Assembly (NCBI GenBank): GCA_965243185.1 | Contig: OZ251531.1 | Coordinates: forward strand, 2,294,001-2,358,000 | Reading direction: 5' to 3' | DNA from: CBDBCU01 sp965243185 | GTDB taxonomy: Bacteria; Chloroflexota; Dehalococcoidia; Lucifugimonadales; UBA3495 | DNA length: 64,000 nt | Part shown: one piece after another, positions 1-7,901 of the stretch | Layout of the letters: each line of letters begins with the position of its first letter | Position numbering within the stretch: the stretch's first letter is position 1 | The notes under the pieces: generated by a model | Database searches by the model: none | Seen by the model: only the letters and a program-made list of their open reading frames with translations | What the model was told of the DNA's origin: nothing | Translations under genes and position numbers: made by a program

Positions 1-6
1 GAGCCG

Positions 7-312
7 ATGACGCTGGAACAGTATCAGAGCCGGGCCTTTGAGCGGCCCCGTTTGGTGCTGGAGAACCTGCTGCATCGCGATAAATACACTAAAGAGCGGC
101 GGCCGGCCGTCGGCAACTGGACACTTTCCGGCAACCACATCGCCATCGGAATTGAGATGATGGCCGCCCGCAGTACCAAAGCGGATATTCCCGATTGGAT
201 TCTGGATGACACCGCCAGCGTGTCCGACCAGATTGTGCTGAAGCGGGATGTGCTGGAGCAGTTTTTAAGCCGGCGTGTCCGTCCGCCTCGCCGTTTCTTT
301 GGCTTGCTGTAG
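7..312 (+). CDS. Hypothetical protein, possibly 5'-truncated by the window edge
   Basis: About 101 residues from the first visible ATG. The frame is open to base 1, so the true start may lie outside the window. The product is soluble-looking with no membrane segment. It has a basic C-terminus (RRVRPPRRFF) and no motif I recognise. Its stop is 4 nt before the ATG of the following membrane gene, so the two are probably co-transcribed. I do not assign a function. Confidence 0.5.
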   Translation: MTLEQYQSRAFERPRLVLENLLHRDKYTKERRPAVGNWTLSGNHIAIGIEMMAARSTKADIPDWILDDTASVSDQIVLKRDVLEQFLSRRVRPPRRFFGLL

Positions 313-316
313 CAGT

Positions 317-1744
317 ATGCCAAAGCGCGCGGTCAAAGCCCTCGACCGGGCCATTGCCGCCGGGGGGCGGCCGGTGGATGGGGCGGGGTTGGCGGCGTTT
401 CGGGTGGGGTTCGGGCTGCTGGGGCTGTTGGGAGTTGTCCGGTTTTTTGCTTACGGGTGGATTGATGCCCTGTATATTGCGCCGGAGTATCACTTTACTT
501 ATTGGGGTTTGGGGTGGGTACAGCCGTGGCCCGGTTGGGGGATGTATCTGCATTTCGGGTTGATGGGGCTGTGCAGCCTGGGGATTGCGCTGGGGTATAA
601 GTATCGGACGTGCGCCGTCCTCTATTTTCTGGCTTTTACCTATGTCGAGCTGCTGGATAAGACTAATTACCTGAACCATTACTATCTGGTCAGCCTGCTG
701 AGTTTGCTGATTATTTTTATGCCGCTGCACCGCACGGCGGCGTTGGACGCCCGGGGCAAGGGAAAGCCGGGGGATGGGACGGCGCCGGCGTGGACGCTGG
801 GAGTTTTGCGGGGGCAACTGGCGGCGGTGTATCTCTTTGCCGGGATTGCCAAGCTGAACCCGGATTGGCTGTGGGAAGGGCGGCCGCTGCGGATTTGGCT
901 GCATCAGAACGGGGATTTGCCGGCGCTGGCATTGGGGACGGGGGAGTTGTGGCCGGCGTATCTGTTCAGTTGGGCCGGGCTGATTTTTGACTTGACGATA
1001 GTATTCTGGCTGCTGGGGCGGCGCACCCGGCTGCCGGCTTGGGGCGTGGTCGTTGTTTTCCATATATTGACTTGGCTGCTGTTTCCCATCGGGGTGTTTC
1101 CGTGGGTGATGATCTGGGGGACGACGCTGTTTTTTGCGCCGGATTGGCCGCGGCGGCTTTGGCGTTGGGTAAGGGAACGGCGGATTTTGCGGCAAGGGGT
1201 CGCAGCGGCAAGCGGCAATGCGGCGGTTGCGGCCGCCGTGGCAAAGCCGGCGGCGGCCAAGTTCCGGGTGTCAAACCGGATGCGGTGGGCGGCGGCCGGG
1301 TTGCTGCTGTTTGCATTGGTACAGGTGGCGCTGCCGCTGCGGCACTACGCTTATCCGGGCAATGTGCGGTGGAATGAGGAGGGGTATCGGTTGGCTTGGC
1401 GGGTGCTGCTGTCGGAGAAGGCGGGGTTCGCGCAGTTTCGGGTGCAGCAAGCCGGCGGCGGCCGCTGGCTGGTGGGGGCGTCCGGGGAGTATCTGACGCC
1501 GGGACAGTGGGAACGGATGGCGCATCAGCCGGATTTGATTCTGGACACGGCGCAGATTATTGCCGCCGATTTTGAGCGGCGGGGTTGGGGGGCGGTGGCA
1601 GTTTATGCCGATGTCTATGTGGCTTTTAACGGGTATCCAAGCCGGCGATTGGTGAATCCGACGGTGGATTTGGCCCGGGAGCAGCCGGGGATTGGGCCCA
1701 AGGATTGGCTGCTGACTTGGGAGGAAGCGGCGGCGTATCCCTAG
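317..1744 (+). CDS. HTTM / vitamin K-dependent gamma-carboxylase-like membrane protein
   Basis: The product is 475 residues from the ATG at 317. An in-frame GTG at 275 also exists but would overlap the upstream gene. Several hydrophobic segments fill residues 25-310. The segment LDKTNYLNHYYL (about 113-124) followed by PLHR, and later AGIAKLNPDWL, are hallmarks of the HTTM domain, which is related to vitamin K-dependent gamma-carboxylase. Bacterial members are integral membrane proteins of mostly unknown substrate. The C-terminal third (after about 330) is a separate, probably extracytoplasmic region. Its end overlaps the convergent imelysin gene by 4 bp. Family assignment is confident; the reaction is unknown. 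Confidence 0.8.
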   Translation: MPKRAVKALDRAIAAGGRPVDGAGLAAFRVGFGLLGLLGVVRFFAYGWIDALYIAPEYHFTYWGLGWVQPWPGWGMYLHFGLMGLCSLGIALGYKYRTCAVLYFLAFTYVELLDKTNYLNHYYLVSLLSLLIIFMPLHRTAALDARGKGKPGDGTAPAWTLGVLRGQLAAVYLFAGIAKLNPDWLWEGRPLRIWLHQNGDLPALALGTGELWPAYLFSWAGLIFDLTIVFWLLGRRTRLPAWGVVVVFHILTWLLFPIGVFPWVMIWGTTLFFAPDWPRRLWRWVRERRILRQGVAAASGNAAVAAAVAKPAAAKFRVSNRMRWAAAGLLLFALVQVALPLRHYAYPGNVRWNEEGYRLAWRVLLSEKAGFAQFRVQQAGGGRWLVGASGEYLTPGQWERMAHQPDLILDTAQIIAADFERRGWGAVAVYADVYVAFNGYPSRRLVNPTVDLAREQPGIGPKDWLLTWEEAAAYP

Positions 1745-2919
1745 CTGTCGCCGTCCTGGTCGCTGAAGCCGATGGATACATTGAGCAGGCTGGCGATGTC
1801 GGCGTTAAAAAGCCGCTGGACGGTGATAAGGCGGTCAAAGGCGTCTTGGGACGGGGCCGGGTTGGCTAGGATAGTTTCCGGCAAGGGTTCCGCGAGGTTG
1901 GCCAGGGCGGTGATGGCGGCGTCAAGGGCGGCGATGGTTTGCTGGTCAACTTCCGGGGATAGCTGACGAACCAGATGGGTCAAGCCCAATTGCCCGTCCC
2001 CGGAATAGACGGCTTGTATTGCTTGAACCTGGAGGGTTAATTCGGCGACGGCGTTGGCGGCGGGGCCGGCGGCCAGGGCGGCCGGGTCGGGAGTTACGCC
2101 ATCCATTCCCAACGCCGGGGCCAACTGCATCCGAGCCAGACGCTGGGTGAGGAAAACGATGGAGCCGACGAAGTCGGCCAGGGCGGCGCTTTCGTGGAGG
2201 GAACTGGCGGCGGTGCCGTCAAAGACGGCTTGGTAGGGGCCGGAGTCGGGACTGCCACTAACCCATTCGTCGCGGACGGCGGCGACTTCGGCGGCGGCGG
2301 TTTGGGTCAGGGCGGTCAGGTAGGCGCAGCGCAAGGTTGCGGGGTCGGCAAGGGCGGCCAAGGTTGCGGCGTCCGCTCCGAAGAGGAGATGTTCCATGGC
2401 GCCGAGGCCGCGGCGGTCGGAGGGGAGGAATTCGAGGACGTCGTTGGGGGTGAGGGATTGGCGGCGGGTCAGCATAGCGTCAAGTTCGGCGGCGGGGGCG
2501 GCGGGCCAGTCCACCAAGCCGAGGGATTTGCGGGTCATTACCGGGCCGAAGCGGATCGGGGCGGTTTGCTGCCAAGCGGCGCGGGCATCGCGCCAGGCTT
2601 GCCGGGCGGCGGTCAAGGCGGCGGTATCGGGGGCGGCGCAGAGGGTTTGAGCGGCGGCGTCCAGTTCCTGCATAGCGGCGGCGGCCGCTTGGTAGCGGGG
2701 GAGGATGACCTGGGCGGTGAGGGATTCCACTACGGCTTTTTTGGTGACCGGGGACTGGTCGGCGGCCGGGGCGGTATTGCTGCCGGCGGGTTCCGGGCTG
2801 GTCGGGGCGGCCGGGCCGCAAGCCAGGGCGGCGGTCAGGAGGAGCAGGGTTAGGCCGAGGGCGGCCGGGAAAAGGATGCGGCGGCCCGGGCGACGAGGGC
2901 GGCGGATAAAGGTCAGCAT
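1741..2919 (-). CDS. Imelysin-family lipoprotein (putative iron-regulated, peptidase M75-like)
   Basis: The product is 392 residues. It begins with a basic N-terminus, a hydrophobic stretch and a lipobox-like LTAALAC (Cys34), followed by a Pro/Ala/Ser-rich linker, so it is probably a surface lipoprotein. The helical body contains WRDARAAWQQTAPIRFGPV and GLGAMEHLLFG, which fit the imelysin/insulin-cleaving-protein fold; the latter sits where the family has its conserved GxHxxE-like segment. Imelysins are generally linked to iron uptake, not proven proteolysis. The gene is divergent from an MFS exporter, with an AT-rich palindrome (2985-2997) between them. An AAAGGA ribosome site precedes the ATG. 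Confidence 0.8.
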   Translation of the reverse strand: MLTFIRRPRRPGRRILFPAALGLTLLLLTAALACGPAAPTSPEPAGSNTAPAADQSPVTKKAVVESLTAQVILPRYQAAAAAMQELDAAAQTLCAAPDTAALTAARQAWRDARAAWQQTAPIRFGPVMTRKSLGLVDWPAAPAAELDAMLTRRQSLTPNDVLEFLPSDRRGLGAMEHLLFGADAATLAALADPATLRCAYLTALTQTAAAEVAAVRDEWVSGSPDSGPYQAVFDGTAASSLHESAALADFVGSIVFLTQRLARMQLAPALGMDGVTPDPAALAAGPAANAVAELTLQVQAIQAVYSGDGQLGLTHLVRQLSPEVDQQTIAALDAAITALANLAEPLPETILANPAPSQDAFDRLITVQRLFNADIASLLNVSIGFSDQDGDS

Positions 2920-2984
2920 AAGGCTTGTTTCCTTTGACGGGCGGGATAGGGTTTCGTGGCAATGTTGCGGCGTAATAAGTATGC

Positions 2985-2997
2985 CCTAATTATTAGG
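2985..2997. promoter_or_regulatory. AT-rich palindrome between divergent imelysin and MFS genes
   Basis: CCTAAT-T-ATTAGG is a perfect 6+1+6 inverted repeat in an otherwise GC-rich region, followed by ATTAGTC. It lies 66 bp upstream of the imelysin start and 108 bp upstream of the MFS start. It could bind a metal regulator, since the half-site TTAGG is reminiscent of DtxR/IdeR half-sites, but the arms face outward and this is only an inference. Confidence 0.35.
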
Positions 2998-3104
2998 ATT
3001 AGTCAAGGCGAATAATGGCGGCTCTCCGGGATGTTGGGGTCGGTACAACGGGCGGGGCAAGAATCGGTTAGAATGGGGCATCTTTAGCGGGGAGGCGGGT
3101 AACT

Positions 3105-4409
3105 TTGCGACTGCGGGGCGGCGCGCCGGTTTTTGCGGTGCTGCAAGACCGGGACTTTCGGGTCATCTGGTATGTGGGCAGCCTGCGGGAGATTTCCCGC
3201 CGGATGGAGCTGCTGGTATTGAGTTGGCTCATCCTGCAAGCTACCCAGTCGCCCTTTCAGTTGGGCTTGGTGCTGGTGTTCAACAACCTGCCGCGCCCCT
3301 TTCTGTCGCTGTTCACCGGGCTGGTGGCGGACCGGTTCAACCGATGGCGGATTCTGGCGGCGGGGCAGCTGATTAACACCGGCATTGCAGTGACGCTGCT
3401 GGCGCTGTTGGCTACGGACGCTATCGCCGCCTGGCACGTGTATGCGGCGGTGTTTATGCAGGGGGCGACCAAGGCGTTGGAGGATCCGTCGCGGCGGACG
3501 GCGATTTTGGATATTGTGGGGGAGCGGCGGCTGGTCAACGCGCTGTCGCTGGATACGATCAGCAATACCAGCGGCAAGATGCTGGGGCCGCTGCTGGGCG
3601 GGATTATGATTGACGCCTCCGGGGGGCTGCTGCTGCCCTGGCTGGGGGCGGATGCGGTGGAACGGGCGGGATTTGTGGGGGCGGCCGGGCTGATTGTGGC
3701 GGTGCATTTGGCGGATTTGGCGCTGCTGACCCGGCTGCGGATACCGCCGAAGCCGCCGCGGGCCGCCGGGCGGGTGGAGCCGCTGTGGCGAAGTTTGGGA
3801 GACGGGGTGCGCTATGCCCTGGGGACGCCGCTGCTGTGGGGGATGCTGTATGTGACCATTGTGATGAATGCGCTGGCTTTTCCGATGCAGCAGTTCATCC
3901 CGGACATCGGGGCGAACAATTTGGGCGTAGGGGCAACTTTGGTGGGATTGCTGGTGGCGGCGGAGGGCATTGGGCAATTGACCGGGGCGGCGACGATGGC
4001 GTTGACCCGGAATCTGGAGCGGCATGGGCTGGTGTTTATTATCGGCTCCAGTGTGGTGCTGCTGATGGCGATTGGGTTTGTGTGGGCGCCGTGGTATCTG
4101 CTGGCGTTCGGGCTGCTGGTGTTGGGGGGTATCGGGCAAGCGGGGTTCGGGACGATGCAAAGCACGATAACGATGCTGGCGGCGCCGCCGGAGATGCGGG
4201 GGCGGATGGTAGGATTGATGAGCGTGTGTATCGGGATCGGGACGCCGTTGGGCGGATTGGAAATCGGGATTATGGCCAGTCTGTTCAGCACGGCTTGGGC
4301 CATATCGGTGAATGCGGCGGCCGGGCTGCTGCTGCTAGTGCCGGCATTGCTGTTGACGCCGCTGGCGACGGGGCGGACGCGGCGGCGGGAAGGGAGGGTT
4401 GAGAGTTAG
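3105..4409 (+). CDS. MFS transporter (MFS_3/EntS-like exporter)
   Basis: The product is 434 residues from a TTG start, preceded by GGGGAGG about 9 nt upstream. There are about 11-12 hydrophobic helices. GLVADRFNRWRIL (about residues 70-82) is the loop 2-3 signature of the major facilitator superfamily, and MRGRMVGLMSV around 365 is its second-half counterpart. N-terminal FAVLQDRDFRVIWYVGS is typical of the MFS_3 group, which includes the enterobactin exporter EntS. Being divergent from an imelysin lipoprotein, a role in iron or siderophore handling is plausible, but the substrate cannot be read from the sequence. Confidence 0.8.
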   Translation: MRLRGGAPVFAVLQDRDFRVIWYVGSLREISRRMELLVLSWLILQATQSPFQLGLVLVFNNLPRPFLSLFTGLVADRFNRWRILAAGQLINTGIAVTLLALLATDAIAAWHVYAAVFMQGATKALEDPSRRTAILDIVGERRLVNALSLDTISNTSGKMLGPLLGGIMIDASGGLLLPWLGADAVERAGFVGAAGLIVAVHLADLALLTRLRIPPKPPRAAGRVEPLWRSLGDGVRYALGTPLLWGMLYVTIVMNALAFPMQQFIPDIGANNLGVGATLVGLLVAAEGIGQLTGAATMALTRNLERHGLVFIIGSSVVLLMAIGFVWAPWYLLAFGLLVLGGIGQAGFGTMQSTITMLAAPPEMRGRMVGLMSVCIGIGTPLGGLEIGIMASLFSTAWAISVNAAAGLLLLVPALLLTPLATGRTRRREGRVES

Positions 4410-4445
4410 GGATTGGGGGGAGTCGGCGGGCGGGGTATTGGGGGC

Positions 4446-4482
4446 GGGCATTTTAGATTCCTCCCTTTGGTCGGAATGACAT
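4446..4482 (+). repeat. Dispersed REP-like hairpin repeat, family B
   Basis: It reads gggcattttagattcc... through ...cggaatgacat. The same module occurs at 5228-5266, 38765-38802 (inverted), 38821-38856 and 58479-58518. Its arms GATTCC/GGAATG can pair. It is a non-coding dispersed repeat; short reading frames that run through it are artefacts. Confidence 0.7.
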
Positions 4483-4497
4483 AGCGCGGGCAAGTAC

Positions 4498-5124
4498 GGG
4501 TTATGGCCGGGGCGGCGGCTTTTGGCCGCCCCGGCGGGTTGGGGTTTTGGTTTTGCCATTGCTAGGGGATAATTCGCTGGGGGGCGGAACCCCTGGCCGG
4601 GAGTTCCGCCCGTGCGGGAGGCGGTTGGCAAATCTGGCCATGCGGGTTGCGAAACACCGATTGCTCTCCTCGCTGGTCATGTCGGCTTTGCCCGACCAGA
4701 TTCGCCGTCCGGTAACGGACCTTGAGTTGGCTACTGGCGCCGGTTGGTATGGTTGCCATGCCGGCGTTTTGGCCCAGTCCAGCTACCGTTGGTTGACCGA
4801 CCTCCAGTCAACCTGTAACTCCAGCTCCTGTAAGGAAGGGGCGGCGGTTTGGCGGCGGGTGGGATTTGCCGTTTTCCACTGCTCCGGTTGGGGAAGTACG
4901 GATTCCTGGGCCGGTTCCCCGGGGGTAGGAGCGGGACGCTTGACGGCCGGTGGCCGAGGGCGTCCACAGCGCGCTGTGAGCTATATTTCACGGTAAGCTA
5001 GCGTATCGTTTTGAGACCCGGCGTCCCGGGGCTAGGTCTGACCTTGCGATTCTTATTATGGGGGTGGGAATGGTGGTTGTCAAGGGGTGATTTGGATGAA
5101 TTTTCGGTAATTTGTAAATTGGAT
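4498..5124 (+). repeat. Long conserved non-coding element, copy 1
   Basis: This stretch of about 620 bp is nearly repeated at 58597-59218 and, inverted and more diverged, at 32815-33378. It starts with a GC hairpin (4507-4516 with 4525-4534). Next is a GGGCGGAAC/GTTCCGCCC stem (4582-4590 with 4603-4611). Further stems are one around GGTATGG/CCATGCC (about 4745-4761) and GGTTGAC/GTCAACC (4791-4797 with 4807-4813). A CACAGCG/CGCTGTG stem lies near 4963. The conserved tail runs from the CCCGGCGTCCCGGGG block to TGAATTTTCGG. No reading frame is kept in all three copies. It is a candidate structured RNA or non-autonomous mobile element. It lies after the MFS gene and faces the 3' end of the secreted-protein gene. 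Confidence 0.75.
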
Positions 5125-5136
5125 TTTGGGGAGACG

Positions 5137-5186
5137 GCGGGGGAACTTTTGTAAAAGTTCCCCCGCACCCCCTCAAAACTTTTGGG
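5137..5186 (+). repeat. Perfect palindromic repeat next to element copy 1
   Basis: Arms gcgggggaactttt (5137-5150) and its exact complement (5153-5166) flank a 2-nt centre. They are followed by a ccccctcaaaactttt tail. The same 30-bp palindrome plus tail occurs at 32754-32805 (inverted) and 58364-58412, each time within about 250 bp of a copy of the long element. Confidence 0.8.
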
Positions 5187-5227
5187 TTTTGGGGATGGTT
5201 GCGGGTTTTGAGAGAGGGGTTTAAGAC

Positions 5228-5266
5228 GGGCATTTTAGATTCCTCGGCTGCGCCTCGGAATGACAT
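5228..5266 (+). repeat. REP-like hairpin repeat, family B
   Basis: This is a second copy of the module seen at 4446-4482, here in the form gattcctcgg...cctcggaatgacat. It lies between the palindromic repeat and the terminator of the secreted-protein gene. Confidence 0.7.
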
Positions 5267-5288
5267 GGGTAAAAGAGAGGAAAGGACA

Positions 5289-5316
5289 CGGGGCGGGCGG
5301 GGGGATGCCCGCCCCG
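5289..5316 (-). terminator. Probable terminator of the secreted-protein gene
   Basis: CGGGGCGGGC (5289-5298) pairs perfectly with GCCCGCCCCG (5307-5316) around an 8-nt loop. On the minus strand it lies about 40 nt after the stop of the gene ending at 5357 and is followed by the pyrimidine-rich tract CCTTTCCTCTCTTTT. Confidence 0.55.
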
Positions 5317-5356
5317 GGGTGCGCTGGCGGGTTAGCGGGTTGGGCCGGTCTGGGGG

Positions 5357-6247
5357 TTAACGGCGGACGCGTTTGGTGTTTTGGCAGGTGGCAGACCAGG
5401 AGTTGACCGGGGCGGCGCGGTGCCGGGATTGATTAGGAGGCGCTTCGTTGGTGTCGCGCTGATAGACCCAGGCAGTGTTTGCCGTTGTCGAGAGAGGCGG
5501 GTCGGTGGCGACGACATTGCGGACGCGCTGGTAGCCCGCGTTCGCGCAGTAAGCAGTGGCGGCGTCGCGGGCCAAGGCAGCCCAGTCAACGGCGGGGATG
5601 GAGGAGTCGTTATTATAGGCGGTGCGGGCCAGATGCGGCCAGTGGGCCTGGTTACTAACGTCATTATTGCCAGTAAGTTCATAACCGGTATAGGGGCCGA
5701 AGGGAGCTACAAGCTGACGGCAGCCCGCGGTATAGGTAGGGCCGGGCCAGTAATTGACGCCGCCGTCAAGGGAGTAACAGTTGCGGTTATCGGGGGCAAC
5801 TTGGAGCCGGTCGGTTACGATGGTGCGCCAGCGGCGGCGGCGTTCCTCCCGGGGGAATTCAAAGATGAGCTCGCGGCTGACGCCGGTAACGCCGGATTCG
5901 CCATCCGTCAGGTAGCCCTCTTGGGCGGATAGAAAGCCGCGGAAGTTGCCGCTTTCGCCGAAATAGACGGTGTCGTCCCGCTCATTGCGGTCGCGGCCGG
6001 CAGCCCAAGTTTCGGCTTTGGTCCAAGTGTCGGACTGGTCGATGGCGCAGTAGATGGATTTGCCGCGGTTGGCGGCGAGGGATTCGAGGATCATGGAGAC
6101 GCGGGCATCGTCGGCGTCGGCAACGGCCGGGGACTCTTGCCAATCAGAGCAGTCCCAAGGGATAGAGCGGGGAGCGGCTTGGGCGGCGGAGCCGGCGGCA
6201 AGAATCAGCAGGGAAAGGGCAAGGACGGCTACGAAAATGCGGTTCAT
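5357..6247 (-). CDS. Secreted protein of unknown function (paralogue of the 57322-58161 gene)
   Basis: The product is 296 residues with a clear signal peptide (MNRIFVAVLALSLLILAAGSAAQA, cleavage after AQA). Residues about 25-130 (SIPWDCSDWQE through SRELIFEFP) are almost identical to the product of 57322-58161. The middle is different, and the ends resemble each other again (YCANAGY..., ATCQ...RVRR). Several paired Cys suggest disulfides and an extracellular location. An AAGGAG site lies 8 nt before the ATG, with a TTGACA-18-TACCAT promoter behind it. I do not recognise the fold. The module is rich in Asp/Glu, with DADDARVSMILESLAANRGK and RDRNERDDTVYFGE conserved. Confidence 0.75.
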   Translation of the reverse strand: MNRIFVAVLALSLLILAAGSAAQAAPRSIPWDCSDWQESPAVADADDARVSMILESLAANRGKSIYCAIDQSDTWTKAETWAAGRDRNERDDTVYFGESGNFRGFLSAQEGYLTDGESGVTGVSRELIFEFPREERRRRWRTIVTDRLQVAPDNRNCYSLDGGVNYWPGPTYTAGCRQLVAPFGPYTGYELTGNNDVSNQAHWPHLARTAYNNDSSIPAVDWAALARDAATAYCANAGYQRVRNVVATDPPLSTTANTAWVYQRDTNEAPPNQSRHRAAPVNSWSATCQNTKRVRR

Positions 6248-6280
6248 AACGGCAACTCCTTGCTAAAGGATGGTACCAAT

Positions 6281-6310
6281 ATGGTAAGGGATGGGGCGGG
6301 ATTTTGTCAA
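6281..6310 (-). promoter_or_regulatory. Sigma70-type promoter of the secreted-protein gene
   Basis: On the minus strand TTGACA (6305-6310) and TACCAT (6281-6286) are separated by 18 bp, 33 bp upstream of the ATG. Confidence 0.5.
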
Positions 6311-6741
6311 TGGGGGGATGGGGTTTTGGGGGGACGGGTTAGGGCGGGTTCACGCTAACGATTGGGGTAGCGCAGTCAGTCGTCCGGGTCGTTCCGAGGG
6401 ATTGGGAGGAATCAAGGGCGGGCATTTCTGGATTCCCACTTTCGTGGGAATGACACAGGTCGGGGATTGGTCGGAATGACGTAGGGGGGTTGGGTATCCG
6501 GGGCGTCGACAATTGGGGTGGACACGCCCTAGAACAGCAACCGTCTGCTCGTGCAATAGGGGGTGAACAGCATCAAGTCCGCCGCCCAAGGCCCGGGCTG
6601 CTGCCGGGTCGCGGCCGCCGCCAGAAAGCGCTGCACTTCCTTTGGGAATTTGGCGAATCCCCAACTCGGCTACAGCAATTACTTGCCCCTATTGACGGCT
6701 ATTTCACACCAAGGGATTAATTCCTGATGCCTTGGGCGCCG
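6311..6741. other. Intergenic stretch with one REP repeat and a possible gene remnant
   Basis: Bases 6419-6455 are a family A hairpin repeat (ggattccca-ctttcg-tgggaatgac). On the minus strand, 6670 down to 6529 reads FAKFPKEVQRFLAAAATR and on to a TAG. This looks like the C-terminal tail of a protein, but it has no start and hits stops upstream. I regard it as a possible decayed fragment without an identity. Nothing else is visible. Confidence 0.35.
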
Positions 6742-7710
6742 CTAAAGGTTCAACAGTGATTCGAGATTGCGCCAGAGGATCGCCTCCTTTTCCTCCCGGC
6801 TCAAACTTTCCAGTCCCAGCACCCAGGACACCGGCCAGTCAATTTGCATATCCGCCGGCCAATCGGTGCCGAACACCACCCGCTCCACGCCCACGCAGTC
6901 AATCAGGTAGCGCAAATCCGCCTCGCTGTGGGTCAGGCAGTCATAGTAAAACTTCCGCAAGTAGGCACTCGGCGGCTGCGGAATGTTCACCCGCGCCTCG
7001 GAACGCACCTGCCAGCCCCGATCCATCCGCCCAATGCCGTAGCAGGTATAACCCCCGCCGTGGCACAGGCACACCCGCAAATCCGGATACTTATCCATCA
7101 CCCCGCCAAAGACAAAACTGGCAAAAGTAACCGCCCGATCCGCCAAGTTGCCGATGGTGTTCGACAGATGATACTTGCGATTGCGGGGGCTGACCACCGT
7201 CGGCCCATCCTGATGAATCAGCATTACCGCCCCCAACTGTTCGGCGGCGGCCCAGAGGGGAAAGAATTCCGGGTCATCATAAGTCTTGCCGTTGACATTA
7301 TCGCCAATCATCGCGCCCTTCAGCCCCAAGTCCACTACAGAACGCTCGAGTTCGGCGACGGAGGCGGCGACATCCTGCATCGGCAGGTTAGCCAGCCCGG
7401 CAAAGCGGTCGGGATATTGGCGGGTCAACCCGGCCACATAATCGTTGCACTCCCGGTCCATCGCCACCACGGTATCCAAATCCCCGTCGTAGCAGTAGAG
7501 AAAGGAGTGGGTGGACAAAATGTGAATATCCACCCCTAGGGAATCCATATCCTTGATGCGCTCCTCCGGCGACCACATACCCCGGGGGGTGTAGTCGGCA
7601 AAGCGGGCGGCGACGGATTGGCGGCTGAGGGCGTAGTAGCCTTGACCCCGGCGCATGGCGCTGAGGCAATTCTCCGGGGTAATGTGGGCGTGGATGTCGA
7701 TACTCCGCAT
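6742..7710 (-). CDS. Amidohydrolase family 2 protein (ACMSD-like decarboxylase)
   Basis: The product is 322 residues. It starts MRSIDIHAH, giving the N-terminal metal-binding HxH (His7, His9). MLIHQDGP (His near 170), LCHGGGY (near 220) and VVFGTDWPAD (Asp near 285) supply the remaining metal/catalytic positions of the amidohydrolase-2 TIM barrel. The family includes aminocarboxymuconate-semialdehyde decarboxylase and related non-oxidative decarboxylases or hydrolases. Length and motif order are normal. There is no pathway neighbour, so the substrate is open; the ORF directly upstream on this strand is endonuclease III. Confidence 0.85.
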   Translation of the reverse strand: MRSIDIHAHITPENCLSAMRRGQGYYALSRQSVAARFADYTPRGMWSPEERIKDMDSLGVDIHILSTHSFLYCYDGDLDTVVAMDRECNDYVAGLTRQYPDRFAGLANLPMQDVAASVAELERSVVDLGLKGAMIGDNVNGKTYDDPEFFPLWAAAEQLGAVMLIHQDGPTVVSPRNRKYHLSNTIGNLADRAVTFASFVFGGVMDKYPDLRVCLCHGGGYTCYGIGRMDRGWQVRSEARVNIPQPPSAYLRKFYYDCLTHSEADLRYLIDCVGVERVVFGTDWPADMQIDWPVSWVLGLESLSREEKEAILWRNLESLLNL

Positions 7711-7901
7711 TTTGTAGCGTTTCCTTTTTGTAGGTTCCGGGGTTCAGGTTTGTAGGTTTTGGGGGGCAATGTGCCGGGTTCTTTAAGGGGCAACGGCTGG
7801 ATGATACCGGGCATTGTCAGGGATAGCGGGTTAGGTTGTCAACCGGATACGGCGCCGCCGCCGGGCTTCGCGGGAAGGGGCGGGAGTTGTAAAATCTCCG
7901 C

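Noticed and set aside
89..1195. Long minus-strand frame of 368 codons opposite the HTTM gene
   Set aside because: Pro/Arg/Gln-rich low-complexity translation typical of the antisense of GC-rich codons; the plus-strand frame has a clear family.
4562..4759. Short minus-strand frame in element copy 1, similar in copy 2 (58659-58859; MATIP...NPHGQICQPP)
   Set aside because: It looks conserved between copies 1 and 2, but in copy 3 the same region has a stop after 17 codons and compensating non-triplet indels, so conservation is at the nucleotide level.
6350..6664. Minus-strand frame containing CVIPTKVGIQKC
   Set aside because: That peptide is the translation of the family A dispersed hairpin; the frame has no other support.
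6490..6720. Plus-strand frame of 76 codons in the 6248-6741 gap
   Set aside because: No ribosome site, biased composition, no recognisable domain.
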